Of a stretch of DNA of 48,342 bases, positions 7,565 through 16,437 are shown in pieces. The notes beneath the pieces are model-generated. The model made no database searches and was not told the DNA's origin. It worked only from the letters and a program-made list of their open reading frames with translations. The first letter of the stretch is position 1. Each line of letters opens with the position of its first letter. The position numbers and the translations under genes were made by a program. The stretch is from Cryptosporangium phraense (lineage in GTDB: Bacteria; Actinomycetota; Actinomycetes; Mycobacteriales; Cryptosporangiaceae): positions 1 to 48,342 of the forward strand of contig NZ_VIRS01000048.1 of assembly GCF_006912135.1 (NCBI RefSeq), written 5' to 3'.

Positions 7565-8848
7565 GTGAACCGGTCGGAGGATGACCCGCTGCTGGCTAGT
7601 TTGCTCGCCGCAGTGTCGGCCGCGTCGAACGACGTTCCGCTGCGCCTGCACGTCGCCGGTCTCCTGCTCGACCGCGGCCGCGCCGCCGAGGCCCTCGAGC
7701 ACTGCTCGACCGTGCTCCGCACCGACCCGGCCAACGAGGAGGCGATCGCGCTGCTGCGCCGCGCGTCGGCCGAGCTGGGCGCGGCCCGCCCGGGCAGCCG
7801 GGTGGCGGCCGACCGCCCCAGCGCCGACCCCGCGATGGTCGGCCGCTCCGGTTTCGATTGGGACGCCGCCGAGGCCCAGGTCCAGGACTTACCGCAGGCC
7901 GACCAGGTGCCCGACGGGCTGCCCGATCCGGTCGGCCCCGGTGACGTCGACGGCGTCGTCGTCACGGACCTGACGCTGGCCGACGTGGCCGGCGCGATCG
8001 ACGCCAAGCAGCGGATCGAGCGCTCGATCGCCCCGGTGCGCAACCCGGCGTTCGCCCGCGCGTTCGGCATGCGGACGACCGGCGGCGTCCTGCTCTACGG
8101 GCCGCCCGGCTGCGGCAAGGCGTTCCTGGCCCGGGCGATCGCCGGAGAACTCCGCGCCAGCTACTACCGGGTCGGGCGGGAAGACGTCCTCGACCGGCCG
8201 ACGACCACCGTCGCGGCGATGGCCTCCAGCTCGGCGGCCGAGCGGCGGCTCCGGGCCGTGTTCGCCACCGCGAGGCGGTCGGCCCCGTGCGTCCTGTTCC
8301 TCGACGACGTGGACGCGATCGGCCCGAAGCGGTCGCGGCTCCAGAACCCGAGCATGCTGCGGACGGTCGTCAACCAGCTGCTGTTCGAGTTCGACTCGCT
8401 GGCCCGCGGCGACAGCGGCGTGTTCGTCGTCGCGTCGACCACCCGCCCCTGGGACCTCGACCCGGCCCTGCGCCGGGCCGGTCGGCTCGACCGGATGGTG
8501 CTGGTCGGTCCGCCCGACGCCGCGGCCCGGAGCGTGATCCTGCGCTACCAGCTGCAGAATCGCCTGGTGGCCGACTTCGACCTGGGCGTCCTCGCCGAGG
8601 CGACCGAGGGGTACTCGGCCGCCGACCTGCAGCGGGTCGTGGAGTCAGCGGCCGACTCGGCACTCTCGGACTCGCTGCGACTCGGCCAGGCCCGCCCGAT
8701 CGAGGAGAAAGACCTGGCCGCCGCGGCCCGGCGGGTGCGCCCGAGCGTCGGCGTCTGGCTCGACCTGGCCCGAGCCGCCGCCGGCCCCTCCGACGGCAGC
8801 TACGAAGACCTGCACGCCTACCTCAGGATCCATCGCCGGAAGCAATGA
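7565..8848 (+). CDS. AAA-family ATPase with N-terminal TPR-like region and altered Walker motifs
   Basis: The 427-aa protein has an N-terminal helical pair resembling one TPR (LRLHVAGLLLDRGRAAEALEH, LRTDPANEEAIALLRRA). An AAA domain of the FtsH/Cdc48/SpoVK type starts at about residue 140. Walker A reads GPPGCGKA (about 179-186), with Ala where Thr/Ser normally coordinates Mg2+. Walker B reads LFLDDVDAIG (about 244-253), with Asp where the catalytic Glu is usual. The second region of homology with DPALRRAGRLDR is intact, and a helical lid follows (VLAEATEGYSAADLQ). No protease or other effector domain is present. The start is uncertain: GTG 7565 gives MNRSEDDP, and GTG 7514 is also open. Its end overlaps the convergent GH1 gene by 26 bases. 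The partner or substrate is unknown. Confidence 0.85.
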   Translation: MNRSEDDPLLASLLAAVSAASNDVPLRLHVAGLLLDRGRAAEALEHCSTVLRTDPANEEAIALLRRASAELGAARPGSRVAADRPSADPAMVGRSGFDWDAAEAQVQDLPQADQVPDGLPDPVGPGDVDGVVVTDLTLADVAGAIDAKQRIERSIAPVRNPAFARAFGMRTTGGVLLYGPPGCGKAFLARAIAGELRASYYRVGREDVLDRPTTTVAAMASSSAAERRLRAVFATARRSAPCVLFLDDVDAIGPKRSRLQNPSMLRTVVNQLLFEFDSLARGDSGVFVVASTTRPWDLDPALRRAGRLDRMVLVGPPDAAARSVILRYQLQNRLVADFDLGVLAEATEGYSAADLQRVVESAADSALSDSLRLGQARPIEEKDLAAAARRVRPSVGVWLDLARAAAGPSDGSYEDLHAYLRIHRRKQ

Positions 8849-10166
8849 CCGCCCGGTACCAGTCGTAGGACGCCTTCGGGGTCCGGCGCAGCGTGTCGTA
8901 GTCGACGCGAACCAGCCCGAATCGCTTGTCGTAGCCCTCCGACCACTCGAAGTTGTCGAGCAGCGACCAGCAGAAGTACCCCCGGACGTCGACCCCGGCG
9001 GCCATCGCCGCGTGAACGGCCCGGAGGTGGGCGTCCAGGTACGCGATCCGGTCGTCGTCCTGCACCCGGCCGTCGGGATCGGGACGGTCGTCGTACGCGG
9101 CGCCGTTCTCGGTGACGTAGATCGGCGGCAGTGCGCAGCCGTACTGGGTCACCAGGCCGGTCAGCAGCTCGGTGAACGCCTCCGGCACCACCGGCCAGCC
9201 CATCGCGGTCGTCGGAGCGCCCGGATACTCGACGATCTCGGTGCCGAGCTGCTCCGGACCGCCCGCGCGCACCCGGTGCGGGTTGTAGAAGTTCACACCG
9301 AGGAAGTCCAGCGGAGCGGAGATCAGCGAGAGGTCGCCGTCGCGGATCACGGAGAGATCCGCGCCCCGGTAGACCGCGGCCAGCTCGTCCGGGTACCGGC
9401 CGGTCAGCAGCGGATCGTTGTAAGTGCGGTTGTGTAGCAGATCCAGTACCCCGGCGGCCAACTCGTCCTCCGGGGACGACGACGCCGGATGCACCGGCGC
9501 GAGCGCGTTCGTGACCCCGACCCGGCCGGCCACGCCCCGCAGCGCCTGCACCGCCAGCCCGTGCCCCAGCAACTGGTGGTGCGCCACCGGGAACGCCCCC
9601 GCCAGCAGCCGGTGGCCGGGCGCGTGCGTGCCGAGCGCGTACCCGAACGCGGTGACGACGAACGGCTCGTTGAGCGTGATCCAGTACCCGACCCGGTCGC
9701 CCAGCCGGTCCGCGACCAGGGCGACGTACTCCGCGAACCGCTCCGGGATCTCCCGCTGCAGCCAGCCGCCCCGGTCTTCCAGCGCCTGGGGCAGGTCCCA
9801 GTGGTAGAGCGTGGCCGCCGGAGTGATCCCGCGGGCGAGCAGGCCGTCGACGAGCCGGTCGTAGAAGTCCAGACCGCGCTGGTTCGCCGGCCCGGACCCC
9901 GTCGGCTGGATCCGCGGCCAGGCGATCGAGAACCGGTAGGCGTCGACGCCCAGCCCGGCCATCAGGTCGAGGTCCTCGTCCGAGCGGTGGTAGTGGTCGT
10001 CGGCGACGTCGCCGGTGTCGCCGTTGTCGGTCCTTCCCGGCGTGTGGCTGAACGTGTCCCAGATCGACGGGCCGCGTCCGTCCTCGGTGACCGCGCCTTC
10101 GATCTGGTATGAAGCGGTCGCCACTCCCCAGACGAAATCAGCTGGGAACTGCGGGAATCCCGTCAT
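8823..10166 (-). CDS. GH1 family beta-glucosidase
   Basis: Retaining beta-glycosidase of glycoside hydrolase family 1, 447 aa, no signal peptide and so probably cytoplasmic. It starts with the family signature FPADFVWGVATASYQIEGA. The acid/base Glu is E167 in TLNEP and the nucleophile is E353 in YVTENG. The glucose-subsite residues are present (Q21 in SYQIEG, HWDLP, and SLLDNFEWSEGY near the end). It hydrolyses imported beta-glucosides or related disaccharides; the exact sugar cannot be told. No transporter gene is directly attached, although a rhamnoside ABC operon lies about 0.4 kb away. The start is the ATG at 10166, with only a weak ribosome site. Confidence 0.94.
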   Translation of the reverse strand: MTGFPQFPADFVWGVATASYQIEGAVTEDGRGPSIWDTFSHTPGRTDNGDTGDVADDHYHRSDEDLDLMAGLGVDAYRFSIAWPRIQPTGSGPANQRGLDFYDRLVDGLLARGITPAATLYHWDLPQALEDRGGWLQREIPERFAEYVALVADRLGDRVGYWITLNEPFVVTAFGYALGTHAPGHRLLAGAFPVAHHQLLGHGLAVQALRGVAGRVGVTNALAPVHPASSSPEDELAAGVLDLLHNRTYNDPLLTGRYPDELAAVYRGADLSVIRDGDLSLISAPLDFLGVNFYNPHRVRAGGPEQLGTEIVEYPGAPTTAMGWPVVPEAFTELLTGLVTQYGCALPPIYVTENGAAYDDRPDPDGRVQDDDRIAYLDAHLRAVHAAMAAGVDVRGYFCWSLLDNFEWSEGYDKRFGLVRVDYDTLRRTPKASYDWYRAVIASGDGS

Positions 10167-10321
10167 GGCGGCAGCCTAGTCAACTAATTGGGTGCGATCG
10201 TCACGCGAGTTAAAGCCGTTGTTTCGGCCGGATAAGGTAGTAATAGCCTGAATTGTCCACCGGTTAGCGCCAGGTGTGTCGATAGTCATACAGTTGAGGT
10301 GGAAGGAAGGACGTGATTTAG

Positions 10322-10537
10322 ATGTCGCTAGCTGTGGCGGCCGAGGCGCTGTTCGTCAGTCCGCTGCAACCCTCCGAGCACCCCAGCCCGGAGCAGGTGG
10401 AAGCCGCGATCGACGACAGCCTGCGTAGCTACGGTGGCCCGTCGGGTTGTGCCTGCTGGCTCGCGGCGGAGTACGGGGAACATCCAGAAATTGCTGCTGA
10501 CCGGATGCGGTGGGCGCTAGAGCTCACCACCAACTAA
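10322..10537 (+). CDS. Small conserved-looking protein of 71 aa, function unknown
   Basis: Short protein starting MSLAVAAEALFVSPLQPSEHPSPEQVEAA, predicted mostly helical, with one CAC motif (GPSGCACWLAAEYGEHPE) and a C-terminal MRWALELT helix. Two close cysteines are too few to claim a metal site. A GGAAGGA lies about 13 bases before the ATG, and a terminator-like hairpin follows 3 bases after the stop, so this is probably a real monocistronic gene. Similar small proteins occur in actinomycetes, but I do not recognise a function. Confidence 0.65.
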   Translation: MSLAVAAEALFVSPLQPSEHPSPEQVEAAIDDSLRSYGGPSGCACWLAAEYGEHPEIAADRMRWALELTTN

Positions 10538-10540
10538 GAA

Positions 10541-10568
10541 CGGGGCGACCCTCTTCAGGGCCGCCCCG
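10541..10568. terminator. Bidirectional hairpin between convergent genes
   Basis: Arms 10541-10552 and 10557-10568 form an 11-bp stem with one internal mismatch and a CTTC loop. It lies between the stops of the 71-aa gene (plus) and the sugar-binding lipoprotein gene (minus). There is no long T tract, as is usual for actinomycete terminators. Confidence 0.6.
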
Positions 10569-10576
10569 CCGCATGC

Positions 10577-11860
10577 TCACCCAGCTTTGTACGCCTCGTC
10601 CATTCGCGTCAGGACCTGGTCCGGTGAAGCCTTACCCGCGAACATGTCCTGGATCGCGGCGAAGTGCACGTTCTGGACCTTGGGGTTCGGCCAGAGCTGG
10701 TCCATGAACGGCACCGTCTTGCCCGCCTTCTGGGCGTCGAGCAGCGGCTGCAGTGCCGGGTCGACCTTGAACTGGTCGTTCGGAATACCCGGCAGGTTGC
10801 CGGTCGCGGTTGCGTACGCGTTGATCGCTTCCGGGGTCCCCAGGAAGTCGATGAATTCCAGCGCCAGCTTCTTGCTCTTGGTCTTCGCGTTCACCGCGTA
10901 GGAACCGCCGGCCGCACCGGGCAGCTGGGTGTCGCTCGCGTTGTCGGTGGCCGGCACCGCGAACATTCCGAATTCGGTTCCGCTCGGCGCTTCGGCCTGC
11001 AGCTGGTTCAGGCCCGACGTCACGTAGATCATGCCGACCGACTTACCGCCGGCGACCTGCGAGATCGCGTTCTCGACCGAGGTGCCGAGCGGGTTGGCCG
11101 AGAAGCAGCCGCGTTTGTTCATCTCGAGGTACTTGTCGAGCGTGGGCTTCCAGGCCGAGGACGCGAACGTCGCCTTGCCGTCCTTCATCTGCTGGGCGAA
11201 GTCCGGCGTCTTGCCGTAGACCAGCGTCGAGGCCAGTGCGTAGTCGGCGAGCTGGGTGACCCAGTTCGTCTGGTTGCCCAGCGCGAACAGCACCTTGCCC
11301 TTGGACTTCGCGGTGTCGCAGAGCGTCAGCATCTCGCTGTAGGTCGTCGGCTCTTTGCCGCCGATGTCGGCCAGCGCCTTCTTGTTGTAGAGCGCGCCGA
11401 TGCCGGCGAACGTCTCCGGCACCACGTAGGTCTTGCCGTCGACCACGGTGACCGGCTTGATCCCGCTCGGGATGTCCTTCACCCACGGCCGGTCGGACAG
11501 GTCCAGCAGGTAGCCGCTGGGCGCCAGCACCTCGATCGCGCCCGGGTTGCCGTTGCCCGGCCAGGCGAAGAACACGTCCGGAGCGGTACCGCTGGCCAGC
11601 TGCGTGCGCAGCGTCCCCTGGTACTGGTCGGTGTCGGCGTAGGAGGTCGTGAAGTTCACGTCCGGGTGGTTCTTCTTGAACGCGGCGATCAGGGCCTCGG
11701 CGCCGGCCTTGTCGCTGGCCACCGACGCGAGCTTGAGCGTGCCGCCGCTGCTGTCGCCGCCGTTGTCGTTGGCCGCGTTCGTGCCGCCCGCGCAGGCCGC
11801 CGTCAGCGCAGTGAGCGCCGCAACCACAGCGGCGGTCAGGAACCGCTTTCTGATGGACAT
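10577..11860 (-). CDS. ABC transporter sugar-binding lipoprotein
   Basis: Extracellular solute-binding protein of the carbohydrate (family 1) type, 427 aa. The signal peptide ends in a lipobox with Cys23 (ALTAACAGG), so it is anchored to the membrane. The mature part has the usual landmarks: LIAAFKKNHPDVNFTTSY, ASGTAPDVFFAW, and a YNKKALADIG segment after an IGALYN strand. It delivers a sugar, here most likely a rhamnose-containing oligosaccharide, to the two permeases upstream. The start is ATG 11860, with AAGGGA five bases before it. The ATG overlaps the rhamnosidase stop (TGATG). It is unusual that the binding protein is the last gene of the operon. No ABC ATPase is encoded nearby. Confidence 0.93.
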   Translation of the reverse strand: MSIRKRFLTAAVVAALTALTAACAGGTNAANDNGGDSSGGTLKLASVASDKAGAEALIAAFKKNHPDVNFTTSYADTDQYQGTLRTQLASGTAPDVFFAWPGNGNPGAIEVLAPSGYLLDLSDRPWVKDIPSGIKPVTVVDGKTYVVPETFAGIGALYNKKALADIGGKEPTTYSEMLTLCDTAKSKGKVLFALGNQTNWVTQLADYALASTLVYGKTPDFAQQMKDGKATFASSAWKPTLDKYLEMNKRGCFSANPLGTSVENAISQVAGGKSVGMIYVTSGLNQLQAEAPSGTEFGMFAVPATDNASDTQLPGAAGGSYAVNAKTKSKKLALEFIDFLGTPEAINAYATATGNLPGIPNDQFKVDPALQPLLDAQKAGKTVPFMDQLWPNPKVQNVHFAAIQDMFAGKASPDQVLTRMDEAYKAG

Positions 11861-14505
11861 CAGTGTCCCTTCTTGGGGGTGGGGGGTTGAGCGGTGAAGC
11901 GGTAGGTCCCGGACTCCAGCCGGAGCTGCGCTCCGACGGCCTCGCCGTCGGCGTCCCGGACCGACGAGGGATCCGAGGTGGGAACGGTCAGCTCCGCGGT
12001 CGAACCCGGCGGAATCTCGACGTCGACGACGACCTCGCCGTCGGCCAGGCGCCAGCCCGAGGCGACCCGCCCGCGGACCGTCTCCTGCGAGGCCCGCGCG
12101 AACCCGAGGCGGCCGCCGATCGTCGGCCGGAGGACGAGCGACCGGTAACCGACCGAGTCGGGCGCCTGGTCGATGCCCGCCACGCCGCCGTAGAGCCAGT
12201 CGCCGATCGATCCCAGGCTGTAGTGGTTGAACGAGTTCATCTGGGCGGCCTGGAAGCCCCGGTCGGCCGTCCAGCCGTCCCAGCGCTCCCAGATCGTGGT
12301 CGCCCCGTGGACGATCGAGTACCCCCACGACGGGTACGTGTCCTGGTGCAGCAGCGCGTAGGCCAGGTCGGCCCGCCCGTGCGCGGCCAGCGTCGGACAG
12401 AGCAGCGCCACACCCACGAACCCGGTGGTGAGGTGGTGGTCCCGCTTCTCGACGTCAGCGGCGAGCCGCTCGAACGCGGGCTCGACCAGGTGCGAAGGCA
12501 GAAGGTCGAACGCGAGCGCGAGCAGGTAACCCGTCTGGGTGTCACCCACGACCCGTCCGTCGTCTTCGACGAACGCGTCGATGAACGCGTCCTTGATGCG
12601 CGCGTGCAGGTCCTCGTACGGTTGCGCGTCCTTTTTTATTACGCGTGCCGCGCTGGCAATCAGCGCCGCGCTCTGTGCGAAGTACGCGGTAGCCAGGAGA
12701 GCTCGCGGCGTGTCCGCGTCCACCTGCAACCAGTCCCCGTAGTTGTTGCCGGTCCGGTTCCGCCAGATCAGGTCGGGGTTGTGGCGGTGCACGTGATCGA
12801 CCCAGGCAGCCATCGAGTCGTACGAGCGCTCGAGCGTCCGCACGTCGCCGTAGACCCGGTACAGCAGCCACGGGATGATCACGCCGCCGTCGCCCCAGGC
12901 GGGTGCCCCCTCGGTGAGCATGGCCACCCGGGGCGCGATGTCGGGGAACACCCCTTCGGGCGTGGTCGCCGCCCGCACGTCCGCGAGCCAGCGGGCGAAG
13001 AACGCCTGCACGTCGGCGTTGCGCATCGCGGTCGGGGCGAAGATCTGGGCGTCGGCGAGCCAGCCCAGCCGCTCGTCCCGCTGCGGGCAGTCGGTCGGCA
13101 CCGAGACCCAGTTGCCCCGCTGCCCCCACCGGATGTTGCGGTGGAGCTGGTCGACCATCTCGTCATCGCACTCGAACGTCCCGGTGAACGGCGTGTCGCT
13201 GTGCAGCACGCGTCCGACGACGTCCTGCGCGTGCAGCAGCCCGGGGTAGCCGACGACCTCCACGTACCGGAAGCCGTGGAACGTGAACGTCGGCTCGAAG
13301 ACCTCGACCGGCTGTCCCGCCGCGAGGTAGACGTCGGTCGCCTCGGCCGTGCGGAGGTTCTCCAGGTAGAGCTCGCCGTCCTCGAGCACCTCGGCGTGGC
13401 GCAGCCGGATCCGCTGCCCGGTCTTCGCTCCGCGGACCGTGAGACGGACCCGGCCGACCAGGTTCTGGCCGAAGTCCACCAGGTGCCGGCCGTCGCCGAG
13501 CGCGGTGACCGACACCGGGTGCAGCTCCTCGGTGACCCGGACCGGTTCGTCGGGCTCGGCGACCAGGTTCGCCGGATTCGGATCGACCACCCGGACCGGT
13601 AGCCAATCGTTTGCGTCGTAGCCGGGCGCGTCCCAGCCGGGCTGCGCCCGGGACGCGTCCTCGTACTGGCCCATCAGCAGGTCGGCGTAGCGGATCGCCC
13701 CCGGCCGCTCGACCCACTCGCCGTCGGTGTCGATCGTGCGGGTCGAGCCGTCGGCGAACTCCAGCACGAGCTGGGCCAGGAACTGCGGGGCGGCACCGTA
13801 GTGCTGGGCCTGGTGCCGGCTGTCGAAGCCGACGAACCCCGACCACCAGCCGTCGGCGACGACCGCCCCGAGCACGTTCTCGCTCGCGGTGACCAGGTCG
13901 GTGACGTCGTAGGTCTGGTAGAGGATCCGGGTGCCGTACTCGGTCCAGCCCGGCGCGAGCTCGTGGTCGCCGATCTTTCGGCCGTTGAGGCGGGCCTCGT
14001 AGACGCCTCGGGCGGTGGCGTAGAGGCGGGCCCGTACCGGGGCGTCGTCCAGAGTGAAGGAGCGGCGCAGGTGCGGCGGGGCCGGCAGGTGTCGGGTGCG
14101 GTCGGTGAGGTCGTCGACGACCGGCGGATCGAACGGCGGGTGCACGTGCGGGTTCCGGTCGATCCAGACCGCGGTCCACTCGTCCGGGTGCAGCAGCGCG
14201 GTCTCGAACCAGGAGTCGGCGGCGCCGGCCTCCTCACCGTCGGCATTCCAGACCGTGACAGTCCACTCATACCGGGCGCGGGAGCGCAGCACGGAACCGC
14301 CGTAGGCGATTCCGGAGTTCTCCGGAGACTCGACCCGGCCGGAGTCCCAGCGTTCGGTGCCACCCTCGGTGACGCGGATGCGGTAGGCGGTCTGAGCGTC
14401 GCCGTTGCGATCCGAGCGCAGGCGCCAGGACAGTAACGGCGACTTCTCGTCGATGCCCAGCGGCGTCGCGCGGCCGTCAGTACTCAGTGCGTACGGGGTC
14501 AGCAT
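11860..14505 (-). CDS. GH78 alpha-L-rhamnosidase
   Basis: Inverting exo-enzyme that removes terminal alpha-L-rhamnose. The 881-aa protein shows the modules of the family: an N-terminal fibronectin-like domain (RATPLGIDEKSPLLSWRL), the rhamnosidase N domain (ARLYATARGVYEARLNGRKIGDHELAPGWTEY region), the (alpha/alpha)6 catalytic barrel and a C-terminal beta domain. In the barrel, DCPQRDERLGWLADAQ (about residue 470) holds the acidic catalytic residues, followed by PAWGDGGVIIPWLLY and later NSFNHYSLGSIGDWLY. It has no signal peptide, so it should act inside the cell on imported rhamnosides. GAAGGG lies six bases before the ATG. It sits inside the transporter operon, two bases after the permease stop. 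Confidence 0.95.
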   Translation of the reverse strand: MLTPYALSTDGRATPLGIDEKSPLLSWRLRSDRNGDAQTAYRIRVTEGGTERWDSGRVESPENSGIAYGGSVLRSRARYEWTVTVWNADGEEAGAADSWFETALLHPDEWTAVWIDRNPHVHPPFDPPVVDDLTDRTRHLPAPPHLRRSFTLDDAPVRARLYATARGVYEARLNGRKIGDHELAPGWTEYGTRILYQTYDVTDLVTASENVLGAVVADGWWSGFVGFDSRHQAQHYGAAPQFLAQLVLEFADGSTRTIDTDGEWVERPGAIRYADLLMGQYEDASRAQPGWDAPGYDANDWLPVRVVDPNPANLVAEPDEPVRVTEELHPVSVTALGDGRHLVDFGQNLVGRVRLTVRGAKTGQRIRLRHAEVLEDGELYLENLRTAEATDVYLAAGQPVEVFEPTFTFHGFRYVEVVGYPGLLHAQDVVGRVLHSDTPFTGTFECDDEMVDQLHRNIRWGQRGNWVSVPTDCPQRDERLGWLADAQIFAPTAMRNADVQAFFARWLADVRAATTPEGVFPDIAPRVAMLTEGAPAWGDGGVIIPWLLYRVYGDVRTLERSYDSMAAWVDHVHRHNPDLIWRNRTGNNYGDWLQVDADTPRALLATAYFAQSAALIASAARVIKKDAQPYEDLHARIKDAFIDAFVEDDGRVVGDTQTGYLLALAFDLLPSHLVEPAFERLAADVEKRDHHLTTGFVGVALLCPTLAAHGRADLAYALLHQDTYPSWGYSIVHGATTIWERWDGWTADRGFQAAQMNSFNHYSLGSIGDWLYGGVAGIDQAPDSVGYRSLVLRPTIGGRLGFARASQETVRGRVASGWRLADGEVVVDVEIPPGSTAELTVPTSDPSSVRDADGEAVGAQLRLESGTYRFTAQPPTPKKGH

Positions 14506-14507
14506 GG

Positions 14508-15329
14508 TCAACCCTTCAGCCCTCCGGCGAAGCCCTTGATGATGTGACGTTGCATGGCGAAGTAGACGAGCAGGATCGGCAGCGAACCGATCACCAGACC
14601 GGCGAAGACCAGCTCCCACTGCGAGACGTACTGGCCGAGGAAGCCGAAGATCGCGACCGGGATCGTCTGCTGGGTGCTGCCGCTCAGGTACAGCAGCGGG
14701 GTCAGGAAGTCGTTCCAGACCAGCACCGCGTTGAGGATCACGACCGTGCCGGTGATCGGGCGCAGCAGCGGGAACACGACGCTGCGGAACGCCTGGAACG
14801 GCGTGCAGCCGTCGAGCAGCGCGGCTTCCTCGTAGTCCCGGGGCAGCGCCCGCAGGAACCCGACGTAGAGGAACGTCGCGAACGGCACCTGCAGGCCGCT
14901 GTAGAACAGCACCAGCGCCCACGGCGTCCCGAGCAGGTGCAGGTCGCGGATCGTCTGGTAGAGCGGCAACAGCGCGAGCTGGAACGGCAGCAGCAGGCCG
15001 AGCATGATCAGCAGGAATGCTCCGCGCGACCAGGCCGCGGTCACCCGGGCCAGCGGGTACGCGGCCAGCGAGGAGACGATCACGATCACGACGACGCTGG
15101 CGATCGTCACCAGCGCGCTGTTCGCGATCGCGCCGCCGAGACCGGCCTGCTGCCAGGCGTCCGCATAGTTCTGGAGCGTGGGGGACGTGGTGAGGCTGGC
15201 CGCCGACGACGGGTCGTGCGGGTCGCGTAGCGACAGGTTGACCAGCACGTAGAGCGGGAACGCGAACGCGACCGTCACCGCGAGCATCAGCAGCTCGAGC
15301 AGGAAGCTGCGCCAGGTGTAGGACCTCAT
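14508..15329 (-). CDS. Carbohydrate ABC transporter permease (second, MalG-type)
   Basis: Integral membrane permease of 273 aa with six predicted transmembrane helices. The binding-protein-dependent transport signature is present in the cytoplasmic EAA loop (EEAALLDGCTPFQAFRSVVFPLLRP), which contacts the shared ATPase. The C-terminus (MQRHIIKGFAGGLKG) is characteristic of MalG/AraQ-type subunits. It pairs with the upstream permease; the ATG overlaps that gene's stop by four bases (ATGA). Together with the lipoprotein it imports a sugar linked to the rhamnosidase. Confidence 0.94.
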   Translation of the reverse strand: MRSYTWRSFLLELLMLAVTVAFAFPLYVLVNLSLRDPHDPSSAASLTTSPTLQNYADAWQQAGLGGAIANSALVTIASVVVIVIVSSLAAYPLARVTAAWSRGAFLLIMLGLLLPFQLALLPLYQTIRDLHLLGTPWALVLFYSGLQVPFATFLYVGFLRALPRDYEEAALLDGCTPFQAFRSVVFPLLRPITGTVVILNAVLVWNDFLTPLLYLSGSTQQTIPVAIFGFLGQYVSQWELVFAGLVIGSLPILLVYFAMQRHIIKGFAGGLKG

Positions 15330-16276
15330 CGGGAGCTCTCCTCCTGGCGGCGGAGCAGCCAGTACTGGCCGCTGGAGATGATCGCGACGAAGACGGTCAG
15401 CACGATGGCGAGCGCGATGCTGTAGGCGAACTCGCCGAACTGGAACGCGTCCTTGTAGATCAGCGTGGAGAGCGTGTCGGTCGAGTGGCCGGGACCGCCG
15501 CCGGTCATCACCCAGACCTGGTCGAACAGCTTGAGGCCGCCGATGATCGACAGCATCAGGTTGATCGTCGTGGCCGGGGCGAGCAGCGGGAACACGACGT
15601 GCCGGAACCGGGTCCAGGGGCCGGCGCCGTCGACCTCGGCGGCCTCGTAGACGTCCTGGGGGATGCCCTGCAGGCCGGCCAGGAAGATCACCATCGAGTA
15701 GCCGGCGAACTGCCAGACGACGACCCCGACGATCGACCAGAGCGCGATGTTGGGGTCGCCGAGCCAGTCTTGTTTCAGTCCTCCGAGCCCGGTCGAATCG
15801 AGCGCCCAGTTGACCGCGCCGTCCGGGGCCAGCAGGTTCTTCCACAGCGCGCCGGTGACGACCGGCGTCATCACGGCCGGGGCGAACAGGAACACCCGCA
15901 GGACGTTCCGGCTCTTGATCCGGGTGTTGACCCCCAGCGCGAGCAGCAGCCCGACGCCGTTCTGGATGATCGTGATCGCGACCGCGATGAGCAGCGTCTG
16001 GCCGACCGCGGCGCGGGCGTCGGCGTCGTCGAGAATCGCGGTGAAGTTCTGCAGGCCGACCCAGGCCCGGTCGGGGCTCAGGCCGTCCCAGTCGGTGAAC
16101 GCGAGGAGCGCGCCGCGGCCGCTCGGGACGAGCACGACGAACGCGTAGAGCGCGAGGGCCGGGAGCAGGAAGAGCCACATGGTGTTGCGGCGCTTCTTGC
16201 CCGTCGCGACCCGGGCCGTGGTGGCGGGCGGGGCCGGCGCCTCGGGCGCGGGGCGGGTGCGCGTGCGCGCAGGCAT
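15326..16276 (-). CDS. Carbohydrate ABC transporter permease (first, MalF/UgpA-type)
   Basis: First gene of the rhamnoside-uptake operon, 316 aa. A Pro/Ala-rich cytoplasmic tail of about 30 residues precedes six transmembrane helices. The EAA loop reads YEAAEVDGAGPWTRFRHVVFPLLAP, and the conserved GGGPGHSTDTL segment of this subfamily is present. The ATG at 16276 has a strong GGAGGTG six bases upstream, better than the upstream GTG at 16300. It is transcribed divergently from the AraC regulator. No nucleotide-binding protein is present; actinomycetes often use one shared MsiK-type ATPase for such importers. Confidence 0.94.
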   Translation of the reverse strand: MPARTRTRPAPEAPAPPATTARVATGKKRRNTMWLFLLPALALYAFVVLVPSGRGALLAFTDWDGLSPDRAWVGLQNFTAILDDADARAAVGQTLLIAVAITIIQNGVGLLLALGVNTRIKSRNVLRVFLFAPAVMTPVVTGALWKNLLAPDGAVNWALDSTGLGGLKQDWLGDPNIALWSIVGVVVWQFAGYSMVIFLAGLQGIPQDVYEAAEVDGAGPWTRFRHVVFPLLAPATTINLMLSIIGGLKLFDQVWVMTGGGPGHSTDTLSTLIYKDAFQFGEFAYSIALAIVLTVFVAIISSGQYWLLRRQEESSR

Positions 16277-16316
16277 GAACTTCACCTCCGGGGCGGACAA
16301 CGGTGTCGCCGGTCAG

Positions 16317-16337
16317 CCGATTGGAACGTTTCATCGG
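16317..16337. promoter_or_regulatory. Palindrome between the AraC gene and the rhamnoside operon
   Basis: CCGAT-t-GGAACGTTTCATCGG is a near palindrome centred on AACGTT, about 40 bases upstream of the first permease. The core TGGAACGTTTCA resembles operators of LacI-family sugar repressors. The neighbouring regulator is AraC-type, which usually prefers direct repeats, so either that protein binds here or a distant LacI-type repressor also controls the operon. Confidence 0.4.
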
Positions 16338-16437
16338 CCGTTCTTGGGGCAGAAGCATGCGCTACGTCACTGCCGTGTCGATAGCCCTGGATGCGCCGCC
16401 GGTAGCACGAAATTAACTTCGAGGTTTCGCGAGTATC

